Source of the DNA: Hofstenia miamia
Taxonomy: Eukaryota; Xenacoelomorpha; Acoela
Length of the DNA stretch: 64,000 nucleotides
Reading direction: 5' to 3'
Assembly: GCA_004352715.1 (NCBI GenBank)
Contig: SCFE01000059.1
Location: 344,696 to 408,695 of the forward strand
Both the position numbers and the translations under genes were made by a program. The notes below the pieces were generated by a model. It was not told the DNA's origin. It ran no database searches and was given only the letters and a program-made list of their open reading frames with translations. Below, one piece after another: positions 1 through 15,100 of this stretch. Each line of letters opens with the position of its first letter. The first letter of the stretch is position 1.

Positions 1-275
1 TTTTATATAGGCTATTTATGTTCATATATAATTTGTAGTATTAATACTTCTGTTCGTTGTTATGAATGACTCTATTTACAATATATAAAATTTCCACTAT
101 TCTCATTTTTACAGTATGCTGCGCTTGCACCAGGTTGATATAAACAAAACCGTCTTTCTCAAAAATGCTTAAATGTTCAATAACAGTTAATTTTCATATG
201 GAGATAATTTTTATAAAAAATTGACTGGTGACTCAGTAATAATTGCTATGAGAGTGCATATTAATAAAGTTTTAC

Positions 276-3200
276 CATAAATACACAGAAGCTGAAAACA
301 TGAATGAAGATTTCCAACTAGAACAAAGATTTAACATTTTCAAACAGCGTTTGGTATTTTCTGACTGATTGTATGGATGCAGGCGAATATGGGGGACGTT
401 AATACCATACCCATTATGAAAGGCAATATGCCAAAGCAAAGTCTGCGCCTGATTAGAGCGTCCCTTTGCATATAGCCAACGGACACTTTCAGGAACAAAC
501 CTAAAAGAGGAAATCATTAAAAAATTCATTTAGTGTCTTATTCATTGCGTCAAATTTTAAAATTTTAACATTAATTTGCAATTGCATTAAGATATTTTGC
601 ACTACAAAACAAGTAGACTAACAAACTTACACATAAATACAAAGACTGAATAAGGGAAGAGGTATAACGAGAAGCAAGAATTGAATTTTCCAGGAACTGA
701 TGAAAATCCATCCGATAAGAGCGCCTAACATCTCTCCGATAGCGAAGAATGCTTGACAGAGACTATTGCATCGCGCCAAATATCGTGTCGGCATTGTTTC
801 AGAAACTAAAAACATTTTATGAAATAAGCATACTGTCAAAATCGAGAAATATTCTGAGCTTGCAAAGCTGTACAAGACGTTATATGTGGCAAAAATTATA
901 GGATTTCAATATAAGAACATGATTTAAGAAATATCGGTCAACGATTTCCAGAGCACTCAACATCCCATTGACATTGTAATTAGAATGAGATAAGTGCAAC
1001 ATGTCTGCAGCCCGCCGAATTGGCCTTTAATACAAAAAATCTGTTAATGGATATCATTAATGGGAATATATTCTCAAATACAAAACATCATATTGGAAGA
1101 CATTTAGCAACAAATGAACATCAATATGATTAACAAGAGCACGATAAAATTTAAATAAATAATGAAATAAGTGTGCATGCAATCTGCTGATTTATACACG
1201 AACGAAATTTCCGTTATTTTACACAATAATAGTAATCTAATTGTATCTGAACGATGTTCTTCTAATGATGATTTTTCTGAAAAAATTGATGACTCTACAA
1301 TAAAGCTGTCTGGATGGATACCCTGTATAAAATAATTTCGATTACTTGTTCAAGCAATTTCCGACTAAATCCTATTAATTACTTTGTCATTTTTAAAGCT
1401 ATGTATAATAAAACTACAAAACTATGCTTCCACTGGTCAGGTAATTTTCCATTATTAAGGAAACATTACTAATGCATGATGCGTAAAGTTGAAATTTTCA
1501 TAATATATATGATATCGCATTGATTACTACATGCTTACAACATCACAAGCTGAGAACAATGCTGTTGCAACCATTAAAGAGATTCGTTGTATGCAAAATA
1601 TTTCTATAACGTGTACGCCCACCCCTATAAAAATTAATCAAATTCATAATAACATGACGGGAGTTATACGAAAATATGAATTATTTAAAACTGTTCTTAC
1701 AGATTAAATAAAGACTAAAGCAAGCACAGGCACTGGCAATGCCTACGAAGCAACGAGACACTATCAATATATAGACATTGGATGCAGCAAAAACGGGAAG
1801 GCTAACAGCAGCTAAATGTAGAGTTACTTGTGAGTTTCTAAGAAAAAATTACTGTAAGTGATGAAGGCTGCAATCACCACTGGCCGACGACCAAATGAAT
1901 CGCAAAGTATGCCTTGAACTTTAGCACCAATAAGAAATCCAAGGTAGAAGAATAAATATACACATTGATGTAGAAAAGCCCTTTCACCACAAGCCAAGTC
2001 AAACTAAAAATAATTAAACACTACTCATAGATTGCAAATTTATTACAACTAATTTTTCTATAATATGCGGATGTATCAAATGTGATTCCAATAGTAATCA
2101 TGAGAAAGACATGCGTACAAAAAGTAAATTTTACAATTTCTACAACTCTACTGAGTTATGACTCACATTTACATAATTAGCATGGGCAGCTATTACCACA
2201 ATATAAGGTTGCGAGAGAAAAGCTAGGACTACCAAAAATAAGAAATTTATAAATCTAGGAACAACTACGATAGTTATAATATGCAGTTGCAATAAATCTC
2301 TTGTAAATTGTAAATAAAACCCTAACCCTTACTTAATCATTAAATATATGCCATTGGATTTTTAGTGACTATTAAAATTTTGTGTGACTTTCTTTTCATA
2401 GGTTACTGATTAAGAACTTATTAAAATTTGTTCCGTGTATACTTATTTAATTAACGATAACGTAGTATATTTCAAATTAGTGATAGTGATATATATTTAA
2501 ACCGTGAATAGAGCTACAAGTAAAAACCAACGTGAGTCACGCACAGTTGGCAAATGAACAGCAGTACATACTAAAAGAACAATACATGCTAATTGCTTTC
2601 GAATTTTCTAGAAGAAGCGGTGAAAGTTAGAAAAATGTGTGCGATTTCTATTACATTCTAAATTGTTTTTACTGTTGTCACAAAATGATTCTATATTGTT
2701 GTTACTAATAATTTTATGAGTCGGCGCACAAATCTAGAAAACGTTCGCTACACATTTCGATGATTCCTTAGTCTAGGCTAATGCTAAAGATTAAATCAAG
2801 TTTAATGCGGTGCGAATCTCCTAGCGGCCTGCGACCCACACAAATCTGTTTCTAGTGCACGTAAGTCTACGGTTACACTATACGATTGGTCGCAAGATCA
2901 TTTACAAAACCGCATCGTAAGTAAGTTGTTAAACTGCGTTGCAATTATAATTGTTGTTGTGACGAAAACAGGCTACCAATCACATTAAGGTCTTAATTAC
3001 ACTTGGCTGGTATTCTCGCGGGTTTTACAAACCCGGCAGATGCAACGAAGCCAGTGTAATTAACACTGAGCGGGTATAAAAATGAAGGTTATCTATTCTA
3101 TTGTGATAGTTTTCAGGGGATATTTACAGGAATGTAGTTCATTAAGCTCATATAATAGTGTAAATGCATATAATATTGTTTTACAACACTATGATTATTG

Positions 3201-6200
3201 TTGACACCTTATGTCAACTACGTCAACATTTTGGTTTATTGTTTACAGACCAATGGAGAATCTCATCAAGAAATAACCTATTCGAAATACTTAACCAAGG
3301 TGAATATTAAGTTCCCCGTAAATAAAACCTAGAATTCCCTTGACTGGGTAAAATTGAATGACAATCTACTACTTAGTTTTCGTAGAGAGCCGCTGTTATA
3401 TCAATCACACAATATTTTACCCTCACAGTCAAGTCAACAAGTTAGATAAGAAAATTATTTCAATAATATTGCATATTTGATCGCACTAACTGAAATTAAT
3501 ATAATTTCCACAAAATACGATTTTGAATGCACGTATGGGGCGTTTCCTTGTTAAAATATAAGACTCCTATTCTACATGTAATGTTGTTATACCGATTAGC
3601 AACTGTGTGTGTGGAGGGTGAGTGTAGCGGCATATTCAAAACTTCGATATGACAGTCTAATATATACATATATATTTACGCTAAGTACGTAAAAATATAT
3701 ATATATATANNNNNNNNNNNNNNNNNNNNNNNNNNNNNNNNNNNNNNNNNNNNNNNNNNNNNNNNNNNNNNNNNNNNNNNNNNNNNNNNNNNNNNNNNNN
3801 NNNNNNNNNNNNNNNNNNNNNNNNNNNNNNNNNNNNNNNNNNNNNNNNNNNNNNNNNNNNNNNNNNNNNNNNNNNNNNNNNNNNNNNNNNNNNNNNNNNN
3901 NNNNNNNNNNNNNNNNNNNNNNNNNNNNNNNNNNNNNNNNNNNNNNNNNNNNNNNNNNNNNNNNNNNNNNNNNNNNNNNNNNNNNNNNNNNNNNNNNNNN
4001 NNNNNNNNNNNNNNNNNNNNNNNNNNNNNNNNNNNNNNNNNNNNNNNNNNNNNNNNNNNNNNNNNNNNNNNNNNNNNNNNNNNNNNNNNNNNNNNNNNNN
4101 NNNNNNNNNNNNNNNNNNNNNNNNNNNNNNNNNNNNNNNNNNNNNNNNNNNNNNNNNNNNNNNNNNNNNNNNNNNNNNNNNNNNNNNNNNNNNNNNNNNN
4201 NNNNNNNNNNNNNNNNNNNNNNNNNNNNNNNNNNNNNNNNNNNNNNNNNNNNNNNNNNNNNNNNNNNNNNNNNNNNNNNNNNNNNNNNNNNNNNNNNNNN
4301 NNNNNNNNNNNNNNNNNNNNNNNNNNNNNNNNNNNNNNNNNNNNNNNNNNNNNNNNNNNNNNNNNNNNNNNNNNNNNNNNNNNNNNNNNNNNNNNNNNNN
4401 NNNNNNNNNNCCCTGAGATGTGGCATCAAGTAATGTTTAGTGACGAATCCAAGATTTGCCAGTTTACATCATACCGGCCACATGTTCGACGACCAAGAGA
4501 CCAAAGATTCAACACACGTTACATGCAACAAACTGTTCGCTCAGCACCTTCTGTGATGATTTGGGGTGCTATAACTGTGAATGGGCGTGCTGGTCTGCAT
4601 TTTGTACCTCACAACGAGACAGTCACAGCCAAGACCTACCTCAAAATAAGTCAGGAGAAAGTTCCCATGTTTATGCAGCTTTGCTAAACATCTGTACTAA
4701 AACAAGATTGTGCTCCTTGTCACAACGCCCAAGTTGTGAAACAGTGGATTGCATCACAAGACTTTCGGCTGCTTGAGAACTGGCCAGGAAACTCCCCAGA
4801 CCTCAACGTCATAGAAAATTGCTGGCATCATAACAAAAACTGTCTGAGGAAGCGCCAATGCACATCACTCGACAATCTGAAGGAGCAAATTAAAGTGATA
4901 TTGTGCAAAAAGATTACTGATTATTATTGTAGAAAACTGGTCGAGTCAATGTCAAATCACATTGCTGCCTTTTTGCCCAATAATTGCGGGCATACAAAAT
5001 ATTAGTGAGTTTTTCTGAATTAACTATTACTTTCTACACGGCGTTATCATATTGTTCCTAAATTGGGTTATTATATTGTTTCTACATTGCGTTTTTTAGT
5101 GGAAAATACAAAAATTTCTAAATTTGGAAAGTGTTCCCAAACTTTTGGCCAGTACTATATATATATATATATATATNNNNNNNNNNNNNNNNNNNNNNNN
5201 NNNNNNNNNNNNNNNNNNNNNNNNNNNNNNNNNNNNNNNNNNNNNNNNNNNNNNNNNNNNNNNNNNNNNNNNNNNNNNNNNNNNNNNNNNNNNNNNNNNN
5301 NNNNNNNNNNNNNNNNNNNNNNNNNNNNNNNNNNNNNNNNNNNNNNNNNNNNNNNNNNNNNNNNNNNNNNNNNNNNNNNNNNNNNNNNNNNNNNNNNNNN
5401 NNNNNNNNNNNNNNNNNNNNNNNNNNNNNNNNNNNNNNNNNNNNNNNNNNNNNNNNNNNNNNNNNNNNNNNNNNNNNNNNNNNNNNNNNNNNNNNNNNNN
5501 NNNNNNNNNNNNNNNNNNNNNNNNNNNNNNNNNNNNNNNNNNNNNNNNNNNNNNNNNNNNNNNNNNNNNNNNNNNNNNNNNNNNNNNNNNNNNNNNNNNN
5601 NNNNNNNNNNNNNNNNNNNNNNNNNNNNNNNNNNNNNNNNNNNNNNNNNNNNNNNNNNNNNNNNNNNNNNNNNNNNNNNNNNNNNNNNNNNNNNNNNNNN
5701 NNNNNNNNNNNNNNNNNNNNNNNNNNNNNNNNNNNNNNNNNNNNNNNNNNNNNNNNNNNNNNNNNNNNNNNNNNNNNNNNNNNNNNNNNNNNNNNNNNNN
5801 NNNNNNNNNNNNNNNNNNNNNNNNNNNNNNNNNNNNNNNNNNNNNNNNNNNNNNNNNNNNNNNNNNNNNNNNNNNNNNNNNNNNNNNNNNNNNNNNNNNN
5901 NNNNNNNNNNNNNNNNNNNNNNNNNNNNNNNNNNNNNNNNNNNNNNNNNNNNNNNNNNNNNNNNNNNNNNNNNNNNNNNNNNNNNNNNNNNNNNNNNNNN
6001 NNNNNNNNNNNNNNNNNNNNNNNNNNNNNNNNNNNNNNNNNNNNNNNNNNNNNNNNNNNNNNNNNNNNNNNNNNNNNNNNNNNNNNNNNNNNNNNNNNNN
6101 NNNNNNNNNNNNNNNNNNNNNNNNNNNNNNNNNNNNNNNNNNNNNNNNNNNNNNNNNNNNNNNNNNNNNNNNNNNNGTTTACCGCCCTTTAACACTAGAA

Positions 6201-8488
6201 GGGCCAGCATTGTTTTACTACTAGAAAGACCAAAGTGGGTCAATGGACCCACGTTAGATAAATATTTTCACAAAGCATTCACAACTAAAATTCAAACTAT
6301 TTCTTTCATGTCTAGCTACATTTTGATAATTTTCCCAGAAAATCGCTAAACATGTTCAAAATATTCATTATTTTTTAATGGCTCGTCTAATTCGTTCTTC
6401 TGCTGCTCAAGCAATTGTTTATATTGATAATCTTGCACAGCAGTTCTAATGCTTCTCTCCTCTCCTCACTAGCACTAGAGTGATGTTGAAAGTTCGTCTT
6501 CATCTAACCAAGTTTCTCTATGTGATCAGGGACGTGTCTGGGATGACATTACAAACACTAATAGTAGTGCTGCACGACTTCAATTTCAAAATATTTTGCG
6601 AAAATCACCAGGCATCAGTAATTTGTCGATAGCCTTGTTGATATATTGAGTCCTATTTTCAATGAAGGTTTGCTCCGACACATGAAGTTACTTCAACCAT
6701 ACTTTTGTGGTGGTTACAATGTAACAACCGATAATTTTTAACATCGTGCTCACTAACTGAGAAGTTAGTTTCTAAACTGATTTCAACTGTTGGAACAATC
6801 CAATGAAATGGGAAAGATTTACCTAAATGAAGAAAACTTTCACTGTATGAAACCCCGTTTTTTCAATCAGCTGCAATGAATTTGGCATTTTATCAAGTAA
6901 AAAGCATAATTATGATGGTGTTCTGACTACAGTTAATCGAGGCGATTCATGCCGTTATGATGTCAAAAAATGGCTAAACCTGTTTTATTTTACAATAAAA
7001 CAAAGTGCGGAGTCGACATGTTTGACTGTGTTCTCTATTGTACACAAAAGCTGCAACATGAAGATAATCTCTTGCTGTTTTCACAAATCTACTGGGCATA
7101 AGTGCCCTCAATGCATGGATCATTTATAAAAAGAAAACTGGAGAGAATATACATCGTCGTGCTTTTATTCTATCACTAGCAAGATAATTGATAAGAATAC
7201 AACCTTCTTCCATTGATTGTAGTAGCAACACCCTACCAACAATATTGCCATATCACAGCAAATTGCAACGGTAGAGACAGTATCAATTTGTATAAAATGC
7301 AGACAGCCAATTTGCGCACAGTGTCTTAGTATCACATATGCGAACTGTATATAGATTACTTCTTATTTAGTGATTTGAACATGGTATATTTTTATTTGTT
7401 TGTTCCACAAATAGGGAAAAATTCATGAAAGATAGATAAAACAGTCAGAAAAATGCAGTTAACAATGTAATATAAAAATTTATTATATTGCCCCACTTGG
7501 TCCTTTTGGTCAGTGGTTCACAACAAGTGGCTAATTATCCAAGATGAGTAATTGTGGGATTTCTTCAGAGAATTTGAGTTTTTTGAAAAAATATTTTTAA
7601 TGTTTTTTTGTGAAAAATATTTAATTTTAATTATTATTCCTATCTTATCATCTTTATTTATATTTTCCTACATTTCACAGAAACTTTACTGGTAGTTATT
7701 ATTATATTTTATCACATGCATATTATAAAATAACTACCGAGTAATTACAATCGACAGCTCCGCATACACCGGGTGCCACTGAAGAAGCCACATTTGTATG
7801 GAAAGTCATTGGTTCCATTCCAATCTGTTTGTTAGAAAATGATTCTATTCAAACCAAAAATGCACTATATTTGATGTATTGAATTAAAGATAACTCTTTG
7901 GTCGGTTTCTGGGAAAAATATATTTTTCTTTTCCTGGTATATTTAAATTCGCTCTGAAAGTTGTGATGCCTTCTTCTTCAACATATCTATGCGAAAGTGC
8001 TTTTTCTACGTCGCTTTATCTAAAAAATAAATATCGCAACAGATTGGAAAGTGAAGCGGATTGTCGTTTAGCGATGTCAAACATCAAGCCAAATATAAAA
8101 GAACTTGTTGACAAAATTGAGACAGCGAAATTTCGCTGATTATTTTCGAAAAAATAATGTTTTTACATTTGAATTCAATAAAAATGTTTTTACTTGTTTT
8201 TGACTTTGGGAATTTTGTATTTCAAAAAACCAAAAAATTGAAAAAGGGTACTTTGTTTTACTTGGTGTGAACCCCTGTTCTAGGTATAAGTGCAAAAGTC
8301 TGAAATATTGCTGTTAGGGCGCAGTGGGACATCTTGATTGGGGAGCACTGGGACAGTGTCCCAATCCGCCCTAAATATTTTCTGGTAAAGATGGCTGTTT
8401 GAAATTCGTTAAATTTTATTCCTTTGGGTTCTATATGAAGGATTAATAGTAATTAAGTCTTGATCAGGGATAAATCAATCTATATGTA

Positions 8489-8521
<33 letters not shown>

Positions 8522-11500
8522 NNNNNNNNNNNNNNNNNNNNNNNNNNNNNNNNNNNNNNNNNNNNNNNNNNNNNNNNNNNNNNNNNNNNNNNNNNNNNNN
8601 NNNNNNNNNNNNNNNNNNNNNNNNNNNNNNNNNNNNNNNNNNNNNNTATATATATATATAAGCTATTAAATTTATTAATTATTACACGTTAAGTTGCCTT
8701 AAGTTTGAAATAATTAAAATATTTTTATACACAGGATGTTATTTTTGTCAATTTTATAATGATATTTGTATATTTATAAGTTTATGCATTTCCTATATAA
8801 TATGGTGACAACGCAAAAGGAAAAGGGTAAACTTTGGCCAAACGGATGCTGATGAAATGAAGATGGCTGTACAATTTGCATTAGAGGGTCAATCAATCCG
8901 AGCAGTTGCTGAAATCCACTTTACAAAGATATGTCACTAAAGCAAAAAATCTGAATCATTAGACAATGTGAACTTTCAACCAAATTATGCCAATGCAATG
9001 ATTTTTCAAGCAGAATTGGAAAAATAATTATTAACAGCTTCCAAACATCATCATGGCTTGACGAAAACAGAAGCGCGCAAATTAGCATTTCAGTATGCTG
9101 AGAAAAATAATAAGATTATGCCCGATGGTTGGAACAGTAACAAAATAGCAGGTAATCTTTCAAAATAATTTAAGCAACTCTCAAAGTTTGTAAATAACTA
9201 ACACAAACACGACTAATCTCAATGTTTAATTATTTTAATGTAATCATTAAATTATACTTACCTAGTTGGTAAAATAGTGATGAGGTATATAACTTATCTG
9301 TTATTGAATTTTCATCAGTAATAACAATTAACATTAGTTGTAACTTTGCAAATTTATATACATATATTTCTTGTGAAATACAATGCAGTGCAATACCAGT
9401 TAATGCCAGGATTCGGAGATTTACATTACAGGTATCCCTTATAAACTCCATCTCTCATATTCTCTCGCTATCTTTTCAAATGATTAATCTAATCCAATCT
9501 ACCCCTTTTAAAATTATTATTCGTTATTTATTATACAAAATCATATTATAGGACTAGATTGAATGCATGGATTCATGAAACGACATCCAGGTCTGTCCAT
9601 CCGAAAGCCCGAGACTCCAACATTGTCCCGCGCAACTAGCATCAACCAAAAAAATGTTTCTGATTTCTTTAACAACCTTGAAAAAGTCATGGAACGTTAC
9701 AAATTTGAACCACATTCTATCTATAACTGTGATGAAACTGCACTTACTACAGTTCACCGACCTCCAAATGTGATAGCAGAAAAGGTGCCAAGCCAGTTGG
9801 GCAAATATCTTCGGCCGAACGCGGCACCCTAGTAACAATGAATGTCGCCATAAATGCACAAGGGAACGCTATTCCTCCTTTTTTAATATTCCCGCGTGTT
9901 AATTTCAAGGAGTTTATGATAAAAGGGGCTCCACCTGGTACAATAGGAACTGCACACCAGAGCGGTTGGATGATAGCTAGCGTATTTGAAAAATTGATGG
10001 ACCATTTTATTAAACATACATCATGCTCTATATCGAAAACCAGTCTTGTTATTGATGGATAATAAAGTCATGTATCCATAAATGCTATTGAAAAAGCTAA
10101 GTCAAAGGCGTAATTTTATTAAACTTTCCACCACACTGCAGTCATAAATTACAAACGACGATTTCGTAGTGGTTGCATACATTAAAAAAGAGTTAGTAAG
10201 CATTTTGCGGGTGTCATTTTGAACATAAATAAGGAAAGCAATAACTATGAAATCAAATTTCTATCAAGACAGCCTACAAAAGGAATGGAGTCCATGAAAT
10301 TTTCATTGCCGGAGAAGGATGACATTGATTATATTGAGATCGAAGTCATTGTGCTGAAATTAGAGATCCCTATATCGATAGGTGGAACTACTCGCATTAA
10401 AAAGCAGTTTGTATTTCACGAAAACTTAAGTAATTATAACTTGTAGAAATTTGTGGAATGTTGCTCTTTTTTATAATAAATGTCAAATTTACTAAAGTTT
10501 TTGTTTTAGATACACAAGATAGTTTGTCCAAGTGCACATATATTTTTAAATATATATATATTATTTAAAGTTAAATTATCAATCATAATTTATCATATTA
10601 GTAAATTATTTTATGTTTAACATATTTGGACATAAGGAGTGTGTTGATGGAAAATATGAGATATATGACATTTGCCATTAATTAATTATAGCCAAAAAAT
10701 AAAATTTGTCCCCTACATGAGACACCGAAAAAATATTTTTTAAGTTAAAATACTTTTCAATACAATAAATATATATATATATTTTTAAAGATTTAAAATA
10801 AAACATTTATTTTTAAAGATTTTTTGAAAGGTACTATTTAAATACAATATTGCCGATCATGTCTAAACGTAGCATAATAGAACGTCATCCCAGGACCCTT
10901 TTCGATTCAAAATTCCCTTCTAATGATAGTGAAAATGCAAATCAAATAATCGCAAGTTTCAATGATCAATATTACTAAATAAAATGCAATGCATAATTAT
11001 TGTTAAATATATAATTACAAATATGAATTAAGTCTCCATAGTGAGAATAACAGCTACATCAACAAAAATATTTACAATATTTCCAGAGAATCCGATGGAA
11101 ATTATTTACCCGCCAAATCAATATTATCACAACACTTAGAATTACTGCGAGCAATTCATTCTAAAGCGGATGTTACACGATGGGCTTTTGACTTAATGCA
11201 AAACACTTGAGTTGATTGCACTCTGTGTGTCATCTATTCCCGCGCAAGATAATTGCCTGCTCGGGGACAAACTATGAAATACAACAATGTTCTATTTCAA
11301 AGGGGACAAATGGCACAAAGCCCTCCGTGTAACAGCTTGTGCCGTGCAATTTAACTCAATTCTTACCAGCTATTTATTAAAATGAGTTGGTCGCATGAGG
11401 ACGTTAATATTTTGATTATCCAAGTTGAAACATATCACGAAATACGGGACATTATATATATATATATATATATATCCCGCTTTTTGCTATGGAAAATGCA

Positions 11501-12089
11501 AAAACCTTGCTTTTGGCGGGAAACAGTCCGAATTTCTAAGGCATTTAGCGGGAATCGGACTTTTTCCCCAAAAAACCTATTTTTGGCCATTGTTCCCGCA
11601 TTATTCACTCGAGCTTGAATATATTTAACATGGGGGTAGGTAAATTCGGAGACACTACACTGCGAAATTTCAAAGATTTATGTTCGTAAACGCGGTTAAG
11701 ATGAGGTTTTTAAAAAACATTTAGCGGGAAATATAAATAAATAAATAAATATATATAATATCATACTTATATTGAACATACATAGGTCCTTTTATAATTG
11801 ATTCAAAATGAAAAATCAGCCTTTTTAGTTTATGTTTTATCTTTGCTTATGTAGTGTCGGTTAACTGATTCTTCATAAAGCTATCAAAAAGTACGGGAAT
11901 TTCATTTGTCTTGCAGCTAACATCATGTAGTTCCTCTTCACATAATTATAAGGCAATCGATTCGGCAATTTTGTCAATTAATTTGTAAGGATGCAATCTT
12001 AAAAGTTACAAAAGTATACGTTAATTGCCAATTCAAAAAAAGCGTATAGGAGAAGAGAAGTGCATATTCATACAAAAATTGACGTTTTN

Positions 12090-12122
<33 letters not shown>

Positions 12123-15100
12123 TACTTATTTTGAACATGCATAGGTCCTTTTATAATTGATTCAAAACGAAAAATCAGCTTTTTTAGTTTACGTTTTATC
12201 TTTGCTTATGTAGTAGTAGTGTCGGTTAACTGATTCTTCATAAAGCTATCAAAAAGTACGGGGATTTCATTTGTCTTACAGCTAACATCATGTAGTTCCT
12301 CTTCACATAATTATAAGGCAATTGATTTGGCAATTTTGTCAATTAATTTGTAAGGGTGCAATCTTAAAAGTTACAGAAGTATACGTTAATTGCCTATTCA
12401 AAAAAAGCGTATAAGAGAAGAGAAGTGCATTTTCATACAAAAATTGACGTTTTCTGCGGATATACACTAATAGCTCATGCTAAATAAAAGTTATACGGGG
12501 TATACCTGCACATACCCTTGACTACAGCTCCGTTTATGATTTACTAAACAAATCCTCATTGCGTAATAGATCTCTTTTTGACATTTAACTAGCTTGGTTA
12601 TTGTGTTTTAATCAACAGCACTTTCCACAAAGAACTGCAATAGTCTAAGGAGATTGATTCCATTCAGATATTTTTTACAGAGGTATGCGTTGCTTTAACA
12701 CTACAACGNNNNNNNNNNNNNNNNNNNNNNNNNNNNNNNNTATATATATATTTCCTGCTTTTTGCTATGGAAAATGCAAAATCCTTGTACAAGACACCTT
12801 AAATAAGATATATATATATATATATATATATATAGGCTGAAAATAAAGTTTTATTGTAATGAAATTGTTCCGACTTCATCAAAGAGACATGAAATGAAAC
12901 CTAATTTGGTCTTCAATCATTCGAACAAGAACTATAATTAGAGATTTATGTTGTTCATGTGAAAATTTTTAACACAAAAAAAGAACGATGTAAATTTCCA
13001 TAAAAATTTTTGCCCAAATCTCCCTATTTCGTTTCTTTTACCATTGCTTTGCATGTATTTGTGTGTCAACAACAAAAATGCAGCTAATTTTCTTTGATCC
13101 ATGTTTTAAAATGATATCTTTTCTAACATTTTTCTTATCTCCCCGGCACAAGATAATTACTCTCAGTTCATGTGACGGGGCATGGTTCATTGTGTATCAC
13201 TCCAAGGAGCATTCAACTTAGTTCATTTTCCCCGGGACAAAGCCCATCGTGTAACATCCGCTTGAAGGTGTGTTCAGACGAGAACCTTTTGATGCGCATC
13301 TTTTGATGGAAGTGCGTTCAGACGAGCATCTTTTTGATGCAAGGCCAGTTGTTTATTCAGCAATTAGTTTAACAGGAATTGTGTTTTTCTATAACTGGGA
13401 AATTTATAATCAACACTTCAATTACTGATTCAAAATATTAAAATTAAAAACGATTGTGATTGGATGTTTAATTCTATAGATATAGTTTGCATTATTATGG
13501 AAGGCAAGCTGAATGCACTTAAACTCTGTATAATAAGAAAAAAGAATTCTAAGCTTTGGCAAATAATTCAGCATGTTAAAACTCAACAGCCGAAAAGGAA
13601 ATGCTGGAGTCGAAGATTTCTTCTACGCCACCACCTTGGGGCAACACACTTGCTTTCGGAGTTAAAAATTAAGGATCCTCTTTTATATAAAAATTTTCTA
13701 AGAATGGATGCACCAATTTAGGTGAAGCCTATACAAGTTTGGCAACTCTATTGATTCGTGTTTTCTAATTACTATAAATAACACAGCTATGCAATTACCA
13801 TTTTGATATATTGTAAATCACGGAGGCTAAATTTTTTATTTAAAAAATGTTAATTTATATAATATTGCCAACAAGACCAAGTAGTTATTTACTGATAGTT
13901 CAAACAAACGAAATTACTTGTTTAATGTAATTATACAACTGATTAATATAATTTAATTTCAAAACAAATAAGAATTTTAGTTCTACACGAATGAAAAATA
14001 TATTGGCAATTCAGTAGCATAATTTGTGAAAAATCAATATAGATTCATTGAAAGGAATAACTGCCTTTTGTTAAAAAAATTGGAACATTTAAATTCAATA
14101 TCGTCAGGGTTCATTTTGAAGTTAAAATTGTTGATCTTTAAAATCCTCGTATTTTAAGACTCACGGCTACTTGAGACAATCTGTCCCCAAAACAAAATCG
14201 TTAATTACTGATCGTTCAAATGAATAATGTGCGTTCAAACGAGCATCTTTTTGGCTTATATCAAATGATATACATCAAAAGGTTCTCGTCTGAACGCACC
14301 TTAAGCGAGTTANNNNNNNNNNNNNNNNNNNNNNNNNATATGCAAAATATACTATTGATATCGCGGTATTTTATAAGTAATTTTAATTAGTTCTACACGC
14401 ATGTAAAATATATTGACAATTCAGTAGCATAATTTGTGAAAAATCAATATTGCTTCATTGAAAGGAATAACTGCCTTTTGTTAAAAAAATTGGAACATTT
14501 AAAATCCTCGTATTTTAAGACTCACGGCTACTTGAGACAATCTGTCCCCAAAACAAAATCGTTAATTACTGATCGTTCAAATGAATAATGTGCGTTCAGA
14601 CGAGAATCTTTTTGACGTATATCAAATGATAGACATCAAAAGGTTCTCGTCTGAACGCACCTTAAGCGAGTTAAGAACAAAACATATTTTAAAAACCTTG
14701 TAAACAAATTGAACTTAAAGAAATTGTTGAGAATAGAAGTAATAATAGGTCGGTCTTCAAAATGATTTTAAAATGTTACTCCGATCTAACTGCAGCCGAG
14801 GTTGCTTAACATTTTCGTAACTTGGCGTACAATTCCGATTAAATGTCCATCCCCTTTCTATCCACTATAACAGTAAAACCGGTATCGTGACTTGATATAT
14901 GCGATTACTTCACAGGTATCATTTCCAAGATCAAGGGTGAGAGTAATAACATTTGATTTTATATGATAGCAGCCTTAATTGAGGCAATTAGATTGTGTAC
15001 CCTCATATATTTTGCCTGAATACGCATGGTACAAATCTGCAACAGTTGTGTATTGCAGAATCCATGAAATAATAATGTAAATAGTTCCTTTATTTTTTCA

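Larger units (their letters stand above)
11164..13263 (+). mobile_element. DNA transposon with GCGGATGTTACACGATGGG inverted termini (copy A)
   Basis: Left end AAGCGGATGTTACACGATGG (11164) and right end CATCGTGTAACATCCGCTT (ending 13263) are near-perfect inverted repeats. A second, more diverged copy lies at 42687-44124 in a CLUH intron; both share internal blocks such as GCAAGATAATTGC near the left end and CCCCGGCACAAGATAATTAC near the right. A short coding-like start, [20 protein letters not shown] (11382-11450), resembles the first helix of MADF/Myb-SANT domains, which accompany several DNA transposons. The rest is not coding and is broken by gaps and (TA)n. The superfamily is not certain. 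Confidence 0.7.

Noticed and set aside
2318-2335. Telomere-like CCCTAACCC
   Set aside because: Only about two units; no array.
3596-6349. Long open frames spanning the N gaps
   Set aside because: They consist of X and (IY)n from the TA repeats and carry no sequence information.
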